This document shows positions 10,631-24,100 of a stretch of DNA of 64,000 nt, piece by piece. A program made the translations under genes and the position numbers. Each line of letters begins with the position of its first letter. Position 1 is the first letter of the stretch. The DNA comes from Ehretia macrophylla. Its lineage: Eukaryota > Streptophyta > Magnoliopsida > Boraginales > Ehretiaceae. The DNA lies in assembly GCA_037974665.1 (NCBI GenBank), contig CM075765.1:59050247-59114246 (forward strand), written 5' to 3'. A model generated the notes under the pieces. The model saw nothing but the letters and a program-made list of their open reading frames with translations. It did not search any database and was not told where the DNA came from.

Positions 10631-13528
10631 AATTTTGGTTTGTACTGATATTTACTAGACAGACACTAGACACTACTATGGTCATTTTGCTATTATTGCT
10701 GCTAGTATCTATGATAGGATTATGAAGTATTAGGTAAGGGCTAAGTAAAATGAACCAACCAAATCTTAAGCAGGTACTCGTTGTTAAGCTAAGATCAACA
10801 GGTACGTTTGTAACGAGGATAAACAAACAAACGAGACATAGTATCATGCTAGGTTATTAATCAAACGAGACATCGAGATAACCAGTAGGCATTTCAATTG
10901 ATGGTAAATAGTAATCTTAGTTAGAAATGAGATTGAGAATTGGAAAATTTGAGGCGTTTAGAGAATTAGGTCAAACCAAAGAGCCTAATTACAACCGTTA
11001 TGCTGCCGGTTTTCTGAGAAATTTTGGAGTTTAGGCTAAAACATTAAGTGTTAAATCTTCATAAATGGTTAAGTATGTGATATGACTTGAATATTTAGAT
11101 CACACCCTAGTCTAACCTTATAGTCCGGGTTGGGGCGTGACACTGTGCACCGCGTAACTCCTTACGAATCAAAAGTTATGGGCACCTTTGCGACGGAGAC
11201 CTGGTCCTAAGCCCCACGCCCTCGGTTTGTGTGCCCAGCCTTTATGTGAAGCGAAGTTGTCTTGCCTAAGGTACCGTGGGATTCAGTAATAGAAATGTGA
11301 TGGATGAAGTTGTCGTCCTTTTTGCGGTACACGACGTACGATCCGGGATGAAAAAACAACGCAAAAGAAGAAAAGTGTCCCAAAACTGATGAAAACGTTC
11401 GATTTTGGGCTTCAAAAATAGGCGCAGCTGAGCAAGCTCACTGCCCCCGTCGTAGAGCTCTTGGAGAACTTTCCAACGGTATGTTGTGCCTTGTAACTCC
11501 TTACGGATCAAAAGTTATAGGCACCGGAGAGACGGACACTTGATCCCAAGCCCCACGCCCTCAGTTTGCGGGCCCAGACTCTACGTGAAGCGAAGTTGTC
11601 TTGCCCAAGGTGTTGTGGGATTCAATAATAGAAAGGTGATGGATTAGGTTGTTGTCCTTTTCGCGGGTCACGACGTACAATCCGGGATGGAAAAACATCA
11701 CAAAAAAAGAAAAGTATCCCGAAACTAATGAAAATATTTGATTTTGGGCTCCGAAAATAGGCGCAGCCAAGAAGACTTGATGCCCCCATTGTAGAGCTCT
11801 CTTATAGCGTTCCAACGGTATGCTGTGCGACGCGTAACTCCTTACGGATCAAGAGTTATGGGCACCGGAGTGACAGAGACTTGGCCCCAAGCCCACGTGC
11901 TCGGTTTGCCGGCCCAGCCTCAACGTCAAAGTGAAGTTGTCTTGCCCAAGGTGCCGTAGGATTCGGTAATAGAAATGTGATGGATTAGGTTGTCGTCCTT
12001 TTCACCGCTCACGACGTATGATCCGGGATGGAAAAACAGCGCTAAAGAAGAAAAGTATCCAGAAACTAATGAAAATATTTGATTTTGGGCTCCGAAAATA
12101 GGCGCAGTAGAACAGGCTTGTTGCCCCCGTCGTAGAGCTCTCGGAGAGCTTTCCAATGGTATGCTGTGCGCCGCGTAACTCCTTACGGATCAAAAGTTAT
12201 GGGCATTGGAGCGACGGAGACTTGGTCCCAAGCCCCACGCCCTCGGTTTGCGGGCCCAACATCTTCGTGAAGGGAAGTTGTCTTGCCCAAGGTGCCGTTG
12301 TATTCAGTAGTAGAATGTGATGGATTAGGATGTCATCCTTTTCGCCGCTCACGACATACGATCTGGGATAGAAAAATAGCGCAAAAGAAGAAAAGTGTCC
12401 CGAAACTGATGAAAATGTTCAAATTTGGGCTCCAAAAATAGGCGCAGCCGAGCAGACTTGCTGCCCCCCTCGTAGAGCTTTCCAACGGTATGTTGTGTGC
12501 CGCGTAACTCCTTACGGATCAAAAGTTATGGGCACCGGAGCAATGGAGACCTGGTCCCAAGACCTACGCCCTCGGTTTGCTGGCCAAGCCTCTACGTGTA
12601 GCTAAGTTGTCTTGCACAAGGTGTTGTGGGATTCAATAAGAGAAATGTGATGTATTAGGTTGTCGTCCTTTTTGCGGCTTATGACGTACGATCCGTGACG
12701 GAAAAATAGCGCAATAGAAGAAAAGTGTCCCGAAACTTATGAAAACCTTCGACTTTAGGCTACAAAAACTGGTGCAGCTGAGCATGCTTGTTGCCCCCAT
12801 CGTAGAGCTCTTGGAGAGCTTTCCATCGGTATGCTGTACGTCGTGTAACTCCTTACGGATCAAAAGTTATGGGCACTAGTGAGACGGAGACTTGGTCCCA
12901 AACCCTATGCCCTCGGTTTGCAGGCCCAGCCTCTACGTGAAGTGAAGTTGTCTTGCCCAAGGTTCCGTGGGATTCAGTAATAGAAATGTGATGGATTAGG
13001 TTGTTGTCCTTTTCGCGGCTCACGACGTACGATCCGTGGCGAAAAAACAGCGCAACAGTGGAAAAGTATCCTAAAACTGATGAAAATATTGGATTATAGG
13101 CTCTACAAACAGACGCAGTTGGGAAGGCTTATTGCCCCCATCGTAGAGCTCTCGGAGAGATTTCCAGCGGTATGTTGTGCGCTGCGTAACTCCTTACGGA
13201 TCAAAAGTTATTGGCACCGGAGCGACGGAGACCTGGTCCCAAGCCCCATGCCCTCGGTTTGCGGGCACAGCCTCTACGTGTAGCGAAGTTGTCTTACCCA
13301 AGGTACCGTGGGATTCAGTAATAGAAATGTGATATATTAGGTTGTCTCTCTTTTCGCGGCTCACGACGTACGTTCCGGGACAGAAAAATAGCGCAAAAGA
13401 ACAAAAGTGTCCCAAAACTGATGTAAACGTTCGATTTTGGTCTCTGAAAACAGGCGCAGCTAAACAGGCTAGTTGCCCCCACAGTAGAGCTCTCGGAGTG
13501 CTTTCCAACGGTATGATGTGTGCCTCGT

Positions 13529-14032
13529 AACTCTTTACGGATCAAAAGTTACGGGCACCAGTGCGATAGAGACCTGGTCCCAAGCCCCACGCCCTCGGTT
13601 TGTGGGCCCAACCTCTACGTGAAGCAAAGTTGTCTTCACCAAGGTGCCGTGGGATTCGGTAATAGAAATGTGATTGATTAGGTTGTTGTCCTTTTCGCAG
13701 CTCACGATGTACGATCTGGGATGAAAAAACAGCCTAAAAGTAGAAAAGTGTCTCAAAATTGATGAAAATGTTCGATTTTGGGCTCCAAAAATTGGTGTAG
13801 TTGAGTAGGCTTGCTTCCCCCAATGTAGAACTCTCGGAGAGCATTCCAACGGCATGCTGTGCACTGCGTAACTCTTTACGGATCAAAAGTTACGGGCACC
13901 AGTGCGATAGAGACCTGGTCCCAAGCCCCACGCCCTCGGTTTGTGGGCCCAACCTCTACGTGAAGCAAAGTTGTCTTCACCAAGGTGCCGTGGGATTCGG
14001 TAATAGAAATGTGATTGATTAGGTTGTTGTCA
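13529..14032. repeat. Two neighbouring satellite monomers sharing an identical ~163-bp segment
   Basis: The segments 13529-13691 and 13870-14032 are identical by eye, including variants rare elsewhere in the array: CTCTTTACGG, GTTACGGGCACCAG, GTGCGATAGAG, TGTGGGCCCAACC and TCTTCACCAAGG. The flanking parts of the two monomers differ normally. This is the pattern of a recent gene conversion or short unequal exchange between adjacent units. Confidence 0.85.
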
Positions 14033-16244
14033 TTTTCACGGCTCACGACGTACGATCCGGGACGAAAAAATAGCGCAAAAGAAGAAAAGTGTCACAAAAC
14101 TAATGAAATGTTCAATTTTGGGCTCCGAAAATAGGTACGACCGAGTAGGCTTGCTGCCCCCATCGTAGAGCTCTCTGAGAGCTTCCCAACGGTATGCTGT
14201 AAGCCGCGTAACTCCTTACGGATCAAAGTAATGGGCACTGGAGCGACGGAGACTTGGTCCCAAGCCCATGCCCTCGGTTTGCGGGCCTAGCCTCTACGTC
14301 AAAGCGAACTTGTCTTGCCTAAGGTGTCGTGGGATTCGGTAATAGAAATGTGATGGATTAGGTTGTCATCCTTTTCGTGGCTCACAACGTACGATCCGAG
14401 ACGGAAAAACAGCGAAAAAGAAGAAAAGTATCCCGAAACAGATGAAAACGTTCGATTTTAGGCTGTGAAAATAGGTGCAGCCGAGCAAGCTTGTTGCCCC
14501 CGTCTTACAACTTTCGGAGAGCTTTCCAACGGTATACTGTATGCCGCGTAACTCCTTACGGATCAAAAGTTATGGGCACCGGAGCGACGGAGACCTGGTC
14601 CCAAGCCCAACGCCCTCGGTTTAATGGCCCAGCCTCTACGTGAAGAGAAGTTGTCTTGCCTAAGGTGCTGTGGGATTCAGTAATAGAAATGTGAGGGATT
14701 AGGTTGTCGTCCTTCTCGCGGCTCACGACTTATGATCCGGGACGGAAAAACAGCGCAAAAGAAGAAAAGCGTCCCGAAACTAATGAAAACGTTTGATTTT
14801 GGAATTCAAAAATAGGCATAGCAGAGCATGCTTGTTGCCCCCATCGTACAGCTCTCGGAGAGCTTTCCAACTGTATGTTGTGCGCCGCGTAACTCCTTAC
14901 GGATCAAAAGTTTTGGGCACCGGAGCGACGGAGACCTGGTCCTAAGCTCTACCCCTCGATTTGCGGGCCTTGCCTCTACATGTAGCAAAGTTGTCTTGCC
15001 CATGGTGCCGTGGGATTTAGTAATAGAAATGTGATATATTAGGTTGCCGTCATTTTCACCGCTCACGACATACTATCCGGGACGGAAAAATAGCACAAAA
15101 GAAGAAAAGTGTCTCGAAACTGATGAAAATATTTCATTTTGGGCTCTGAAAGTAGGCATAGCCGAATAGGTTAGCTGTCCATCTCGTAGAACTCTCAGAG
15201 TGCTTTCCAACTGTATGTTGTGCGCCGCGTAACTCCTTACAGATCAAAAGTTATGGGCACCGGAGCAACAGAGACCTAGTCCCAAGCCCCACGCCATCGG
15301 TTTGCAGGCCCAACCTCTACGTGAAGCGAAGTTGTCTTGCCTAAGCTACCTTGGGATTCGGTAATAGAAATGTGATTGATTAGGTTATCGTCCTTTTCGC
15401 GGTTGACGACGTATTATCGGGGACGGAAAAATAGCGCAAAAGAATAAAAGTCTCCAGAAACTAATGAAAACTTTCAATTTTGGGCTCCAAAAACAGGCGC
15501 AGCTGAGAAGGAGTGCTGTCCCTATTGTAGAGCTCTTGGAGAGCTTTCCAACGGTATACTATGCACCGCGTAACTCCTTATGGATCAAAAGTTATGGGCA
15601 CCGGAGCGACGGAGACCTGGCCCCAAACCCTACGCCCGCAGTTTGCATGCCCAGCCACTACGTGTAGTAAAGTTGTCTTGCTCAAGGTGCCGTGGGATTC
15701 AGTAAGGGAAATGTGATGTATTAGGTTGTCGTCCTTATTGCGGCTCACGACGTACGATCCGGGACAGAAAAATAGCGCAAAAGAAGAAAAGTGTCCTGAA
15801 ACTGATGAAAACCTTCGATTTTGGGCTCCGAAAATAGGCGCAGCCAAGCAGGCGTGCTGCCCCCGTCGTAGAGCTCTCGGACAGCTTTCCATCGGTATGC
15901 TGTGCGTCGTGTAACTCCTTACAGATCAAAAGTTATGGGCACCGAAAAGACGGAGAATTGGTCCCAAGCCCCACGCCCTCGGTTTGCGGGCCCAGCCTCT
16001 ACGTGAAGCAAAGTTGTCTTGCCCAAGGTGCCATGGGATTCGGTAATATAAATGTGATGGATTAGATTGTCATCCTTTTCGCGGCTGACGACGTACGATC
16101 CGGGACCAAAAAACAGCGTAAAAGAATAAAAGTGTCCCAAAACTGATGAACACATTCGATTTTGGGCTTCGAAAATAGGCGCAACTGAATAGGCTAGCTA
16201 CCCCCGTCATAGAGCTCTTGGAGTGCTTACCAATGGTATGCTGT

Positions 16245-16326
16245 GTGCCTCGTAACTCCTTACGGAACAAAAGTTACTGGCTCCGTGCGCCTCATAACTC
16301 TTTACGGATCAAAAGTTACGGGCTCC
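16245..16326. repeat. Internal tandem duplication of ~42 bp inside one monomer
   Basis: The stretch from GTGCCTCGTAACTCC to GGCTCC is repeated as GTGCGCCTCATAACTC to GGCTCC. This makes one monomer about 383 bp, while the neighbouring landmark spacings stay at 341. The two copies differ at several positions, so the duplication is not very recent or was partly converted. Confidence 0.85.
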
Positions 16327-19300
16327 AGAGCGACGGAGACCTGGTCTCAAATCCCACGCCCTTGATTTGCGGGCCCAGCCTCTATGTGAAGCGAAGTTGT
16401 CTTGCCCATGATACCGTGGGATTCGGTAATAGAAATGTGATGGATTAGGTTGTCGTCCTTTTCGCGACTCACGACGTACGATCTGGGACGGAAAAATAGC
16501 GCAAAAGAAGAAAAGTGTCCCGAAACTAATGAAAATGATCGATTTTTGGCTCCAAAAATAGGCGCAGCTGAGCAGGCTTGCTACCCCCTATATAGAGCTC
16601 TCGGAGAGATTTCTAACGGTATAGTGTGCGCTGCGTAACTCCTTACAGATCAAAAGTTATGGGCACCGGAGCGACGGAGACCTGGTCCCAAGCCCTATGC
16701 CCTCGGTTTGGGAGCCCAGCCTCTACGTGAAGTGAAGTTGACTTGCCCAAGGTGCCGTGGGATTCAGTAATAGAAATGTTATTGATTAGGTTGTCGTCCT
16801 TTTCGCGGTTCACGACGTATGATCCGGGACGAAAAAATAGCGCAAAAGAAGAAAATTATCCCGAAACTGATAAAAATGTTCAATTTTGGTTTCCAAAAAT
16901 AGGCGCAGCCGAGTAGGCTTGCTGCCTCCATCGTAGAGCTCTCGAAGAGCTTTCCAACGGTATGCTGTATGCCGCGTAACTCCTTACGGATCAAAAGTTA
17001 TGGGCACTGGAGCGATGGAGACTTGGTCCCAAGCCCACGCGCTTGGTTTGCGGGACCAACCTCTACGTCAAAGCGAAGTTGTCTTGTCCAAGGTACCTTG
17101 GGATTCGGTAATAGAAATGTGATAGATTAGGTTGTCGTCCTTTTCGCTGCACACGACGTATGATCGTGGACAAAAAAACCATGCAAAAGAAGAAAAGTGT
17201 CCCGAAACTGATGAAAACGTTTGATTTTAGTCTCTGAAAATAGGCGCAGCTGAGCAAGTTTGCTACCCCCATATTAGAGATCTAGGAGAGCTTTCCAACA
17301 GTATGTTGTGCGCCGCGTAACTCCTTACGGATCAAAAGTTATGGGCACCGAAGCGACGGAGACCTTGTCCCATCCCCACGCCCTCGATTTGCGGGCCCAG
17401 CCTTTACGTGAAGCGAAGTAGTCTTGCCTAAGGTGCCATGGGATTCAATAATTTTAATGTGATGGATCAGGTTGTCATCCTTTTTGTGGCTCACGACGTA
17501 CGATCCGGGACAGAAAAATCTCGCAAAAGAAGAAAAGTTTAACAAAACAGATGAAAACGTTCGACTTTGGGCTCCAAAAATAGGTGCAGCCGAGCAAGCT
17601 CGCTACCTCCGTCGTAGAGCTCTCGGAGTGCTTTCTACCAATATGATGTGCATCGTGTAACTCCTTACAGATCAAAAGTTCTGGGCACCAGAGAGAAGGA
17701 GACTTGGTCCCAAGCCCCACGCCCTCGGTTTGCTGGCCCAGCCTCTACGGGAAGCGAAGTTGTCTTGCACAAGGTGCCGTGGGATTCAGTAATAGAAATG
17801 TGATGGATTAGGTTTTCGTCCTTTTCGCGGCACACGACGTACGATCCGGGATGGAAAAACAGCACAAAAGAAGAAAAGTATCCCGAAACTGATGAACACG
17901 TTCGATTTTAGGTTCTAAAAACAGGCGCAGCCGAGTAGGCTTGCTGCCCCCATTTTAGAGCTCTCGGTGAGCTTTCCAACGGTAGGCTGTGCGCCGCGTA
18001 ACTCCTCACGGATCAAAAGTAGTAGGCATCGGAGCGACGGTGACCTGGTCCCAATCCCCACGCCCTCGGATTGCGGGCCCAGCCTCTACGTGAAGTGAAG
18101 TTGTCTTGCACAAGGTGCCGTGGGATTCAATAATGTGATGGATTTGGTTGTCATCCTTTTCGCGGCTCACGACGTACGATCCGAGACGGAAAAACAGCAC
18201 AAAAGAAGAAAAGTGTAACAAAACTGATGAAAACGTTCGATTTTGGGCTCCAAAAATAGGCACAGTCTAGCAGGCTCGCTGCTGCTGTCGTAGAGCTCTC
18301 GGAGAGCTTTCCAACAGTATGCTGTGCACCGCGTAACTCCTTACGGATCAAAAGTTATAGGCACCGGAGCGATGGAGAACTAGTCCCAAGCCGTACGCCC
18401 TCGGTTTGCGGGCCCAGGCTCTACGTGTACCGAAGTTGTCTTGCCCATGGTACCATGGGATTCAGTAATAGAAATGTGATGTATTAGATTGTTGTCCTTT
18501 TCGTGGCTCATGACGTGCGATCCGGGATGGAAAAATAACGAAAAAGAAGAAAAGTGTCTCAAAACAGATGAAAAAGTTTGATTTTGGGCTCCGAAAACAG
18601 GCGCAGCCGAATAGGCTAACTGTCTCCGTTGTAGAGCTCTCGGAGTGCTTTTCAACGATATGCTGTGCGCCACATAATTCCTTACGGATCAAAAGTTATG
18701 GGCAATGGAGCGACGGAGACTTAGTCCCAAGCCCTATGCCCTCGGTTTGCGGGCCCAGCCTCTACGTGAAGCGAAGTTGTCTTGCCCAAGGTGCCATGGG
18801 ATTCGGGAATAGAAATGTGATGGATTAGGTTGTCGTCCTTTTTGCGGTTCACGACGTACGATCCGGGATGAAAAAACAGCGCAAAAGAAGAAAAGTGTCC
18901 CGAAATTGATGAAAACTTTCGATTTTGGGCTTTGAAAATCAGCCCAACCGAGCAAGCTTGCTGCCCCCATCGTAGAGCTCTCGAAGTGCTTTCCAATGGT
19001 ATGCTGTGCACCGAGTAACTCCTTACGGATCAAAAGTTATGGGCACCGGAGCGACGGAGACCTGGTCCCAAGCCCTACACCCTCAGTTTTCGGGCCCAGC
19101 CTCTACGTGACGCAAAGTTGTCTTGCCCAAGGTGCCGTGGGATTCAGTAATAGTGATGTGATTGATTAGGTTGTCGTCCCTTTCGCGGCTCACGACGTAC
19201 GATCCGGGACCAAAAAATAGTGCAAAAGATGAAAAGTGTCCCGAAATTGATGAAAACGTTCAATTTTGTTCACCGAAAATAGGCGCAGCCGAGAAGTCTT

Positions 19301-21188
19301 GCTGCCCCCGAAGTAGAACTCTCGGATAGCTTTCCAACGGTATGTTGTGAACCGTGTAACTCCTTACGGATCAAAAGTTATGGGCACTAGAGGGACGGAG
19401 ACCTGGTCCCAAGCCCTACGCCCTCAGTTTGTGGGCCCAGCCTCTACGTGTATTGAAGTTGTCTTTCCCATGGTGCCGTGGCATTCAATAATAGAAATCT
19501 AATGTATTAGGTTATCATCCTTTTCGCGGCTCACGACGTACGATCCGGGAAGGAAAAACAGTGCAAATGAAGAAAAGTGTCCCGAAACTAATGAAAACAT
19601 TTGATTTTGGGCTCCGAAAATAGGCGCAGTCGAGCAGGCTTGCTGCCCCCGTTGTAGAGCTCTCTTAGGGCTTTCCAACGGTATGTTGTGCGCCGCATAA
19701 CTCCTTACGGATCAAAAGTTATAGGCATTGGAGCGACGGAGACTTGGTCCCAAGCCCACGCGCTCGGTTTGCCAGCCCAGCCTCAACGTCAAAGTGAAGT
19801 TGTCTTGCCCAAGGTGTCGTAGGATTCGGTAATTGAAATGTGATGGATTAGGTTGTCGTCCTTTTCGCGGCTCACGACGTACGATTCGGGACGAAAAAAC
19901 AGCGCTAAAGAAGAAAAATGTACCGAAACTGATGAAAACGTTCGATTTTTTGCTCTAAAAATAGGCGCAACCAAGCAGGCTTGTTGCCCTCGTTGTAGAG
20001 CTCTAAGAGAGCTTTCCAATGGTATGCTTTGCGCCGCGTAACTCCTTACGAATCTAAAGTTGTGGGCACAGAAGCAACAGAGACCTGGTCCCAAGCCCCA
20101 CGCCCTCAGTTTGCTAGCCCAGCCTCTACGTGAAGTGAAATTGTCTTGCCCATGGTGCCATAGGATTCGGGAATAGAAATGTGATGGATTAGGTTGTCAT
20201 CATTTTCGCAACTCACGACGTACGATCTGGGACGAAAAAACAGTGCAAAAGAAGAAAAATATCCCGAAACTGATGAAAACTTTCAATTTTGGGCTCCGAA
20301 AATTGGCCCAACTGAGCAGGCTTGCTGCCCATGACGTAGAGCTCACAGAGAGCTTTCCAACAGTATGCTGTGCGCCGCATAACTCCTTACGGATCAAAAG
20401 TTATGGGCACCGGAGCGACGGAGACTTGGTCCTAAGCCCACACTCTAGGTTTGCAGGCCCAGCCTCTACGTGAAAGCGAAGTTGCCTTGCCCAAGGTGCA
20501 GTGGGATTCGGTAATAGAAATGTGATTGATTAGGTTGTCGTCCTTTTTGCGACTCACGACGTACGATCCGGGATGAATAAACAACGCAAAAGAATAAAAG
20601 TGTCCCAAAACTGATGAAAACACTGGATTTTGGGCTCTGAAAATAGGCGCAGCAAAGCAAGCTTGCTGCCCCCGTCGTAGAGCTCTCGGAGAGCTTTCCA
20701 ACGGTATGCTGTGCGCCACATTACTCCTTACGGATCAAAAGTTATGGGCACCGGAGCAACGGAGACTTGGTCCCAAGCCCTCGGGAACGGTTTGCGGGCC
20801 CAGCCTCTATGTCAAAGCGAAGTTGCCTTGCCCAAGGTGCCATGGGATTCGGTAATAGAAATGTGATAGATTAGGTTGTCATCCTCTTCGAGGCTCACGA
20901 CGTATAATCTGGGACGGAAAAACAGCACAAAAGAAGAAAAATATACCGAAATTGATGAAAATGTTCAATTTTGGGCTTCAAAAATAGGCGTAGCTAAGCA
21001 GGCTTGCTACCCCTATTATAGAGCTCTCAGAGAGCTTTCCAACGGTATGCTGTGCACCGCGTAACACCTTAGGGATCTAAAGTTATGGGTACCGGAGCGA
21101 CGGAGAACTCGTCCCAAGCCCCACGCCCTCAGTTTGCGGGCCTAGCCTCTACGCAAAGTGAAGTTTTCTTGCCCATGGTAGCATGGGA

Positions 21189-24100
21189 TGTCACGCCCCA
21201 ACCCGGCCTCTAAAGGTTAGACTAGGGTGTGATCTAAACATTCAAGTCCATTCACATTCTTAATCGTTCTAGGAGGTTTAGCACTTAACGTTTTATTCTA
21301 GACTCCAAAATTTTTTGAAAATCCGGCAGCATAACGGCTGTAATTGGGCTCTTTGTTTTGACCTAAATTATCTAACAGTCTCAAGACTTCCAATTCAAGT
21401 CCATTCCCGACTAGAATTTACTATTTAATCATCAATTGAATTACCTATTGGTTAATTTGACATCCCGTTTGATTTATAACCTAGCATGATACTATGTCTC
21501 GTTTGTCCATTTACCCTCGTTTTAAAATATACTTGTTGATCTTAGCTTATTAGCGAGTACCTATTGAGATTGGATAAGTTCATTTACCTATTCCTTAACT
21601 AAGAATCATAACCTGGGATAGATACTAGCGGTAGTAAAAGCAAAACGATCATAGTAGTGTCATGCCTAGTATCCGTCTACTTAAAATAAGTACAAGCCAA
21701 AATTAGACCCCAAATTATAGCGGGGGTCTTATACATCACAAGCAACAAATAACATAAGGAAAATAGTCTTCAAGCAGCAAAAGGTCCACAAGTAATCACG
21801 TTCAAGCAAAACAACAATAACAGGCAATCACTCCAGGGGTTCATCATTAGGTACATTATCCTCGGGTTCCTGTACCTGTTCTTCTCCACCTGAAATGATA
21901 AAAGAGGGTGAGTCCTTATGAACTCAGCGAGGGGGAACGAGAAATAAGTTTTGAAACTCATTTTCCGGTTAAACTTATGAAAATCCATTTTTCAAACATG
22001 AATACAACATAAATACAAGTACAAAAACAGGAATACCAGTCTTTCCTCCCCGAGGTTCTCTAGGATCCAAGCGGGAGTACTTATACACATAATAAAAGGA
22101 TACGGTGAGCTTTTGCTCTCAGATTAGATCCAGGATCAATTGTTGCGGCCGACTTCGAATCATCCCCCAAACACACTAGGTGGGTGTACTCTGGATGTAC
22201 CCCAAAATCCTACGACCCAACTCTCCGAGGAAGTCTAGCCCCCAAGCGAGAGAGGGAATGGGACCATGGTGGGCACGGTATCACCGGCAAGCTCGATGCC
22301 GCCCGGCGTACGTGATCGCTACCATGCCGACAGGAAAGGTTGCAACCTTGTATGCAATGCACATTTATGACAGATAATATATATCACAGAAGGAGGAAAA
22401 CAAAGTAGGTTGCCTCCGGACAGTCATAAGATTGCACATTGACAGATAAACAGGCAGGACATGATAAGACAGGAAATTTCACTTGAAAGGCATATAGAGT
22501 TATATGGAAATTAAACGGGCAGCCATGAAACACATGTAAAACAGGCCATTTAACTCATTAAAAGTCCACGCAATCAAGTGATAAGATTACTCAACATGCA
22601 ACAACATTTACGTGGGTTCGGTAGCAAGAAAAGCTTATTTGACAACATGCAATCGTCAAAACCATAATTGAAGTTATAACATATTTACGGGCAGCCCACT
22701 AAGCATATAATTTCTACACAATAACCAAGAGATCAACACTTAGCAAAGCTACATAGTCATTAGGGTTTCTATTTCATGCTTATTCGTGTGATTAAAACCC
22801 TAAATCAACTCAAGGTTATTCTCAAGTCATGCACCATTCCATTCAAGCATCCTCAAGTACTCAAAATAGTCCACGCAATATTCCAACATCATAATTCCAA
22901 GCAATTAGCACCACAAGAGAGGTTACAATAGTTTTCCATGCATATAGCTAAGTGAAACACTCACTGCAATAGGCTGTTTTCTCACAATCAATCGGGTAAG
23001 CAAACGATCTCCAAATTCAGTGAATAAGATTTCAAATTAAATCTTAAGAAGTTAAATAAACTCAGAAACAAACCTTGCATCAATTGGAGTTCAGAATCAT
23101 TAATTATGGCCGAAACAGTGAGGTAGCACAAAACTGTCCAGATTTGCATACTTTTCATAATTTGACATTTTTGAGGTCCTTAGAGTCATTTTTAGCCTTG
23201 GTCCATTTCTGACAAAATTGTCCAGAACTGAAAAATATAGCAGTACACAAATTTTTATGCATTTTGGACAAAATTTACTAAGTCAAATATGGTTCGTTCC
23301 ACAAGGTCAGTGCATCTGCCAAAACCTGATTCATTTTTCCAGATTTCCAGATTTGGTCACATTTTAATGATTTGCCATTTTGAGGACCTTAGAGTCAAAA
23401 TTTGCTTCGGCCTATTTCTGGGAAAAATGTTCAAAACTGCCCAAACTAGTCACCTACCAATTTTTAAGCATTTTCAACATCATTTTCTTGGCTAAACTTA
23501 CCTCGAACAGACTGGTCAGAGAGCTGTCACAAGAATTCGACTTCACCTAGCATCATTTTCAAGCCAAGATCTTGCCATGCATGGTTGTTTAAGCTCATGA
23601 ACGACCACATAACTCAAGTACAGAAGCAAATATACACATTTATGAACATGCATGTGAAATTTCAAGGAGTTTTCAAAAGATTTTAACCCTCACCTTTGCA
23701 ATCAACCACAAAATGCTCAAAAACCTTGTTGAAGCTCAAGTCTTCTCCTTTCCCTTGCTTAGCCGAGAACCTCACTAGTTTTTCTCTATTTTTCCTAGCT
23801 TAATGTTCAATCTCTTAGCACAAGAATGATGTTAAACTATGAAGAAAATAAATGGATGCTAAGTAACTCACCTAGGCCGAAAATGAAGCTTCAATGCACA
23901 TGCAAGAGAAATTTTCGAACTCTAGCTTGTTTGCTTGGTTTTCTTGATGGTTTGCTTGCCTTGTTCGACAAAGGTGTGATGAAGATGAACAAAGATGATG
24001 AGATTTCAGCCAAGGACCGAAATGGAGAGAGAAGAATGAGAGGAGAGAGAGTTTGTGAGAGGAAATGAGAGAAATGACAAAGAAATGAAGGTCTTGGCAA

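Larger units (their letters stand above)
7569..11142 (+). mobile_element. Solo LTR of the Tekay family (3574 bp), plus orientation
   Basis: One complete LTR from TGTGAGGCCCGACC to GTTGGGGCGTGACA, flanked by the direct repeat CTGTG (7564-7568 and 11143-11147). Removing the LTR and one CTGTG restores an uninterrupted satellite monomer. There is no primer site, polypurine tract or coding sequence. This is the normal product of recombination between the two LTRs of a full element, which deletes the interior. Landmarks: GCGTGC-rich edge repeats 7575-7800, CT tract near 8270-8330, AAG/GTGAGG donor-like site near 8645, 210-bp module in two copies from 8861 and 9071, GC-rich core 10025-10150, acidic mini frame 10449-10508, hairpin 10606-10630. 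Confidence 0.96.
11143..21188. repeat. 341-bp satellite array, block II (about 29 monomers)
   Basis: Continuation of the same array with the same landmarks, in the same orientation as block I. Recognisable variant classes are mixed along it. One class has TCAAAGCGAAG where most have TGAAGCGAAG (near 11930, 14300, 17065, 19790, 20810). Another has a TGTAG-type variant there, often together with TGATGTATTAGG and CCATCGGTATG (near 12600, 15660). A third has GGAGTGCTTT in place of GGAGAGCTTT (near 13500, 15200, 16230, 17630, 18650). Local irregularities include a 42-bp internal duplication at 16245-16326 and a ~15-bp deletion near 12470. Confidence 0.96.
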
